From the NCBI GenBank assembly GCA_903953065.1, contig CAJBIG010000155.1:1-7087 (forward strand): 7,087 bases of DNA, read 5' to 3'. The notes under the pieces are model-generated. The model ran no database searches and was not told the origin of the DNA. It worked only from the letters and a program-made list of their open reading frames with translations. This DNA comes from an uncultured Solirubrobacterales bacterium (GTDB lineage Bacteria; Actinomycetota; Thermoleophilia; Solirubrobacterales; Solirubrobacteraceae). A program made the position numbers and the translations under genes. Every line of letters starts with the position of its first letter. Positions within the stretch are counted from its first letter, which is position 1. Positions 4,824 through 7,087 of this stretch are shown in pieces.

Positions 4824-7087
4824 AGGCCAGCTGGCGCTCTACCTTGCGCGTCGTGTAGGCCTCGAGCATGTCGCCCTCTTTGACGTCCTGGAAATTGGCG
4901 AGAACGATGCCGCACTCGAACCCTTCCGCGACCTCTTTGGCGTCGTCGTTGAAGCGTTTGAGCGAATCGATCGTCGTCTCGTAGACAACTGTCCCGTCGC
5001 GGACTACTCGCACGTGCGCGTTGCGGACAAGCTTGCCTGACGTCACCTGACAGCCGGCAATCGTGCCGACCTTCGAGGCCTTGAAGGTTTGACGCACTTC
5101 GGCGCTGCCGAGCGCGTCTTCGACCTCTTCGGGCTCGAGCATTCCTGTCATCGCGTCGCGCAGCTCTTCAAGCGCTTTGTAGATCACCGAATAGCTGCGA
5201 ATCTCGACGCCCTCGCGGTCCGACGCGGCGCGTGCGTCGCCGACCGGACGTACGTTGAAGCCAAGGATGATCGCGTCGGATGCCGCGGCAAGCATCACGT
5301 CGGACTCGTTGATTCCGCCAACACCGCGGTGGATGATGTTGACCGAAATCTCATCCTGGGGCAGCTTCGCGATCTCGTCCTCGAACGCCTCAAGAGAGCC
5401 TGAGACGTCGGCCTTGAGGACAAGATTGAGGTCCTTGAGAACCCCTTCCTGGATGCCGCTGAAAAGATCGTCGAACGAAACCTTGCGTCCCGAACGGCGT
5501 GCGGCCGCTTCGTTGCGCATTCTTGTCTGGCGCTCTTCGGCCTGCTGGCGCGCGACCTTCTCGTTCTTTGTGACGCGCAGCACCTCGCCGGCGTCAGGGA
5601 CGCCGTCGAAGCCGAGCAGCTCAACCGGATCGCCGGGCATGGCGGCGTCGCGCACGGCTCCGGTGTGGTCGTGCATCGCGCGCGCTTTGCCCCAGTGCGC
5701 TCCTGCCACGAAGGCGTCGCCGACCTTGAGCGTGCCGCGCTGAATCAAAACCGTCACGACAGGCCCCCGACCCGGGTCGAGCCTCGACTCGACGATGATG
5801 CCGCTGGCTTCAGCGTCAGGATTGGCCTTCAGGTCCTCAAGTTCAGAGACTACGAGCAACGTTTCGAGCAATTCATCGAGGCCGGCACCTGATTTGGCCG
5901 ACACGTCTACGTACTCGGTCTCGCCTCCCCACTCTGCCGGCTGGAGCTTGCGCTCTGTCATCTCGGTGCGAACGCGAGTCGGGTCGGCGCCCTCCTTGTC
6001 GACCTTGTTGACGGCGACAACGATTGGTACGCCGGCGGCGCGCGCGTGGTCGATCGCCTCGTCTGTTTGCGGCTTAGGGCCATCATCTGCAGCGACAACG
6101 ATCACGGCGATGTCGGTTACATGAGCACCGCGGGCACGCATCGCTGTAAACGCCTCGTGGCCGGGCGTGTCGAGGAAGGTGATCAGGCGTCCGTCGTGAT
6201 GGACTTGGTAGGCGCCGATGTGCTGGGTGATGCCGCCAGCCTCGCCGGCAACGACCTCGGTCTTGCGGATCGCGTCGAGCAGGGATGTCTTGCCGTGGTC
6301 AACGTGGCCCATGATCGTGACGACTGGCGGACGCTCAACAAGATCGACTTCTTCGTCGGCGAAGATCAACTCTTCAGCTTCTTCGTCGGCGGTCGTGACG
6401 ATCTCAACTTCCTTGCCGAGCGCCTCAGCGAGAATCACGATTGCTTCGTCCGAGAGAGTTTGCGTGAGCGTCGCCATCTCGCCCATCATCATCAACTGCT
6501 TGATCAGGTCCGGGACTGGGACGCCGAGGTACTCGGAAATGTCTTTGACCGTCGCGCCACTGTTTACGCGAACTGCGTCGGTCGCGCTCTGCGCGCTCGT
6601 GTCGAGCGGCGCCAATGGCGTGTCGTCAAACTTGCGGCGGCCACGGCGGCGTGGACGGCGCTGCGGGAATCCTCCTGGAGGCGGGCCTCCACCTGGGCGG
6701 CGGTTGGCCTGAGAGTCGATTACTACTCGGCGCTTGCCTCCAGCATCGGCAGGGCTGGCCGGCTTGCGCGGCGTCCGCTTCGGCTTGTCGGGCTGGGCGA
6801 TGATCTTCGGGCCGACGGTCGCTGCGGCAGCGATCTCGTCGATCGGAGCAGCGGGCTCTGGTTCAGCGGGCGAATCCGGAGCTTTCTCAGCTGCCGACGG
6901 CTCCGGCGCTGCGACCGGCGCGGCTGGCTTCGGTGGCGGTTGTCCAGCGGGAGCCTTCGGTTTTGGCTTTGGGGTCGGCGTCGGCTGCGAATCGCTCTTC
7001 GGCTTTGGCGCAGCCGTTGGCTTCGGAGCGGGCGGCAGCGCCGGTTCGCGCTTGCCACCGGCAGACGAAGGTTTGATCGGCGCTACG
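4822..7087 (-). CDS. infB: Translation initiation factor IF-2, 5' end cut by window edge
   Basis: IF2 is the GTPase that places initiator fMet-tRNA on the 30S subunit and promotes subunit joining. The window holds the last 754 residues. Fragment residues 1-82 are a Pro/Ala/Lys-rich disordered region. A KRRVVIDSQ segment, a Gly/Pro run (131-140) and an Arg-rich run (143-152) follow, then the IF2_N domain (about 179-229). The G domain shows GHVDHGKT (260-267), GGITQHIGA (about 284-292), DTPGHEAF (306-313), NKVD (360-363) and SAK (396-398). Domains II to IV complete the protein, including the IIHRGVGGINESD and GFNVRP segments and the ending ERQLA. All GTPase motifs are intact. The frame stays open to the right edge; a TTG at 6615 is internal (it lies before IF2_N and has no Shine-Dalgarno) and is not the start. 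Long basic, low-complexity N-termini are usual in actinobacterial IF2. Confidence 0.98.
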   Translation of the reverse strand, partial: VAPIKPSSAGGKREPALPPAPKPTAAPKPKSDSQPTPTPKPKPKAPAGQPPPKPAAPVAAPEPSAAEKAPDSPAEPEPAAPIDEIAAAATVGPKIIAQPDKPKRTPRKPASPADAGGKRRVVIDSQANRRPGGGPPPGGFPQRRPRRRGRRKFDDTPLAPLDTSAQSATDAVRVNSGATVKDISEYLGVPVPDLIKQLMMMGEMATLTQTLSDEAIVILAEALGKEVEIVTTADEEAEELIFADEEVDLVERPPVVTIMGHVDHGKTSLLDAIRKTEVVAGEAGGITQHIGAYQVHHDGRLITFLDTPGHEAFTAMRARGAHVTDIAVIVVAADDGPKPQTDEAIDHARAAGVPIVVAVNKVDKEGADPTRVRTEMTERKLQPAEWGGETEYVDVSAKSGAGLDELLETLLVVSELEDLKANPDAEASGIIVESRLDPGRGPVVTVLIQRGTLKVGDAFVAGAHWGKARAMHDHTGAVRDAAMPGDPVELLGFDGVPDAGEVLRVTKNEKVARQQAEERQTRMRNEAAARRSGRKVSFDDLFSGIQEGVLKDLNLVLKADVSGSLEAFEDEIAKLPQDEISVNIIHRGVGGINESDVMLAAASDAIILGFNVRPVGDARAASDREGVEIRSYSVIYKALEELRDAMTGMLEPEEVEDALGSAEVRQTFKASKVGTIAGCQVTSGKLVRNAHVRVVRDGTVVYETTIDSLKRFNDDAKEVAEGFECGIVLANFQDVKEGDMLEAYTTRKVERQLA
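6348..6391. repeat. 14-bp direct repeat in the acidic linker of infB
   Basis: The sequence CTTCTTCGTCGGCG occurs at 6348-6361 and 6378-6391, exactly 30 bases apart and so in the same frame. Both copies encode Ala-Asp-Glu-Glu in the acidic linker between the IF2_N domain and the G domain. It probably reflects a short internal duplication or codon bias on an acidic repeat. Confidence 0.5.

Noticed and set aside
6613..6615. TTG as the start of infB
   Set aside because: The frame continues without a stop to the right edge with typical actinobacterial IF2 N-terminal composition, and there is no Shine-Dalgarno before the TTG.
6676..6691. Inverted repeat TGGAGGC/GCCTCCA and two GGAGG motifs inside infB
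   Set aside because: They fall in codons for the Gly/Pro run (GGN and CCN are complementary), so the symmetry is explained by coding. No start codon follows either GGAGG at a useful distance.
6723..7058. 111-codon Arg/Ser/Pro-rich minus-strand frame
   Set aside because: It is an out-of-frame shadow of the Pro/Ala/Lys-rich IF2 tail.

Overview
The window is GC-rich, densely packed bacterial DNA and reads as core genome. On the minus strand lies a conserved translation and RNA-processing operon, transcribed from right to left: infB (5' end outside the window), rbfA, a DHH/DHHA1 phosphoesterase of the NrnA type, truB, ribF, rpsO and an AhpE-like peroxiredoxin. This order is the classic infB-rbfA-(nrnA)-truB-ribF-rpsO arrangement of Gram-positive bacteria. 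GC-rich codon use, the Pro/Ala/Lys- then Arg-rich IF2 N-terminus and the AhpE-type peroxiredoxin point to an actinobacterium. From memory of protein style only, the compact RibF and the peroxiredoxin sequence resemble Thermoleophilia/Solirubrobacterales; this placement is tentative.

Layout: 1-413 (minus) is the N-terminal 137 residues of a DsbA-family thioredoxin-fold protein with a CPDC motif, cut by the window edge. A 50-base divergent gap follows. At 464-955 (plus) is a complete SRPBCC (START-like) protein, the only plus-strand gene. It ends 3 bases from the convergently transcribed peroxiredoxin. From 959 to the right edge everything is minus strand, with 1- or 4-base stop/start overlaps or short gaps: peroxiredoxin 959-1420, rpsO 1417-1689, ribF 1720-2604, truB 2601-3431, nrnA 3439-4428, rbfA 4425-4787, infB 4822 to the edge. 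No stretch over 300 bases lacks a gene.

Functionally the operon couples translation initiation (IF2), 30S maturation (RbfA, S15), tRNA U55 modification (TruB), nanoRNA/pAp turnover (NrnA) and flavin cofactor synthesis (RibF), with a thiol peroxidase attached at the 3' end. The overlaps suggest strong translational coupling. The left edge adds a second thiol-redox protein (DsbA-like) and a small-ligand-binding-fold protein of unknown function.

I found no mobile element, CRISPR, tRNA or rRNA, and no convincing new system. The points most worth a second look are the peroxiredoxin fused by overlap to rpsO where pnp is commonly found, the apparently cytoplasmic DsbA-like protein nearby, the shortened FAD-synthetase lobe of RibF, and two similar small hairpins that begin inside stop codons.
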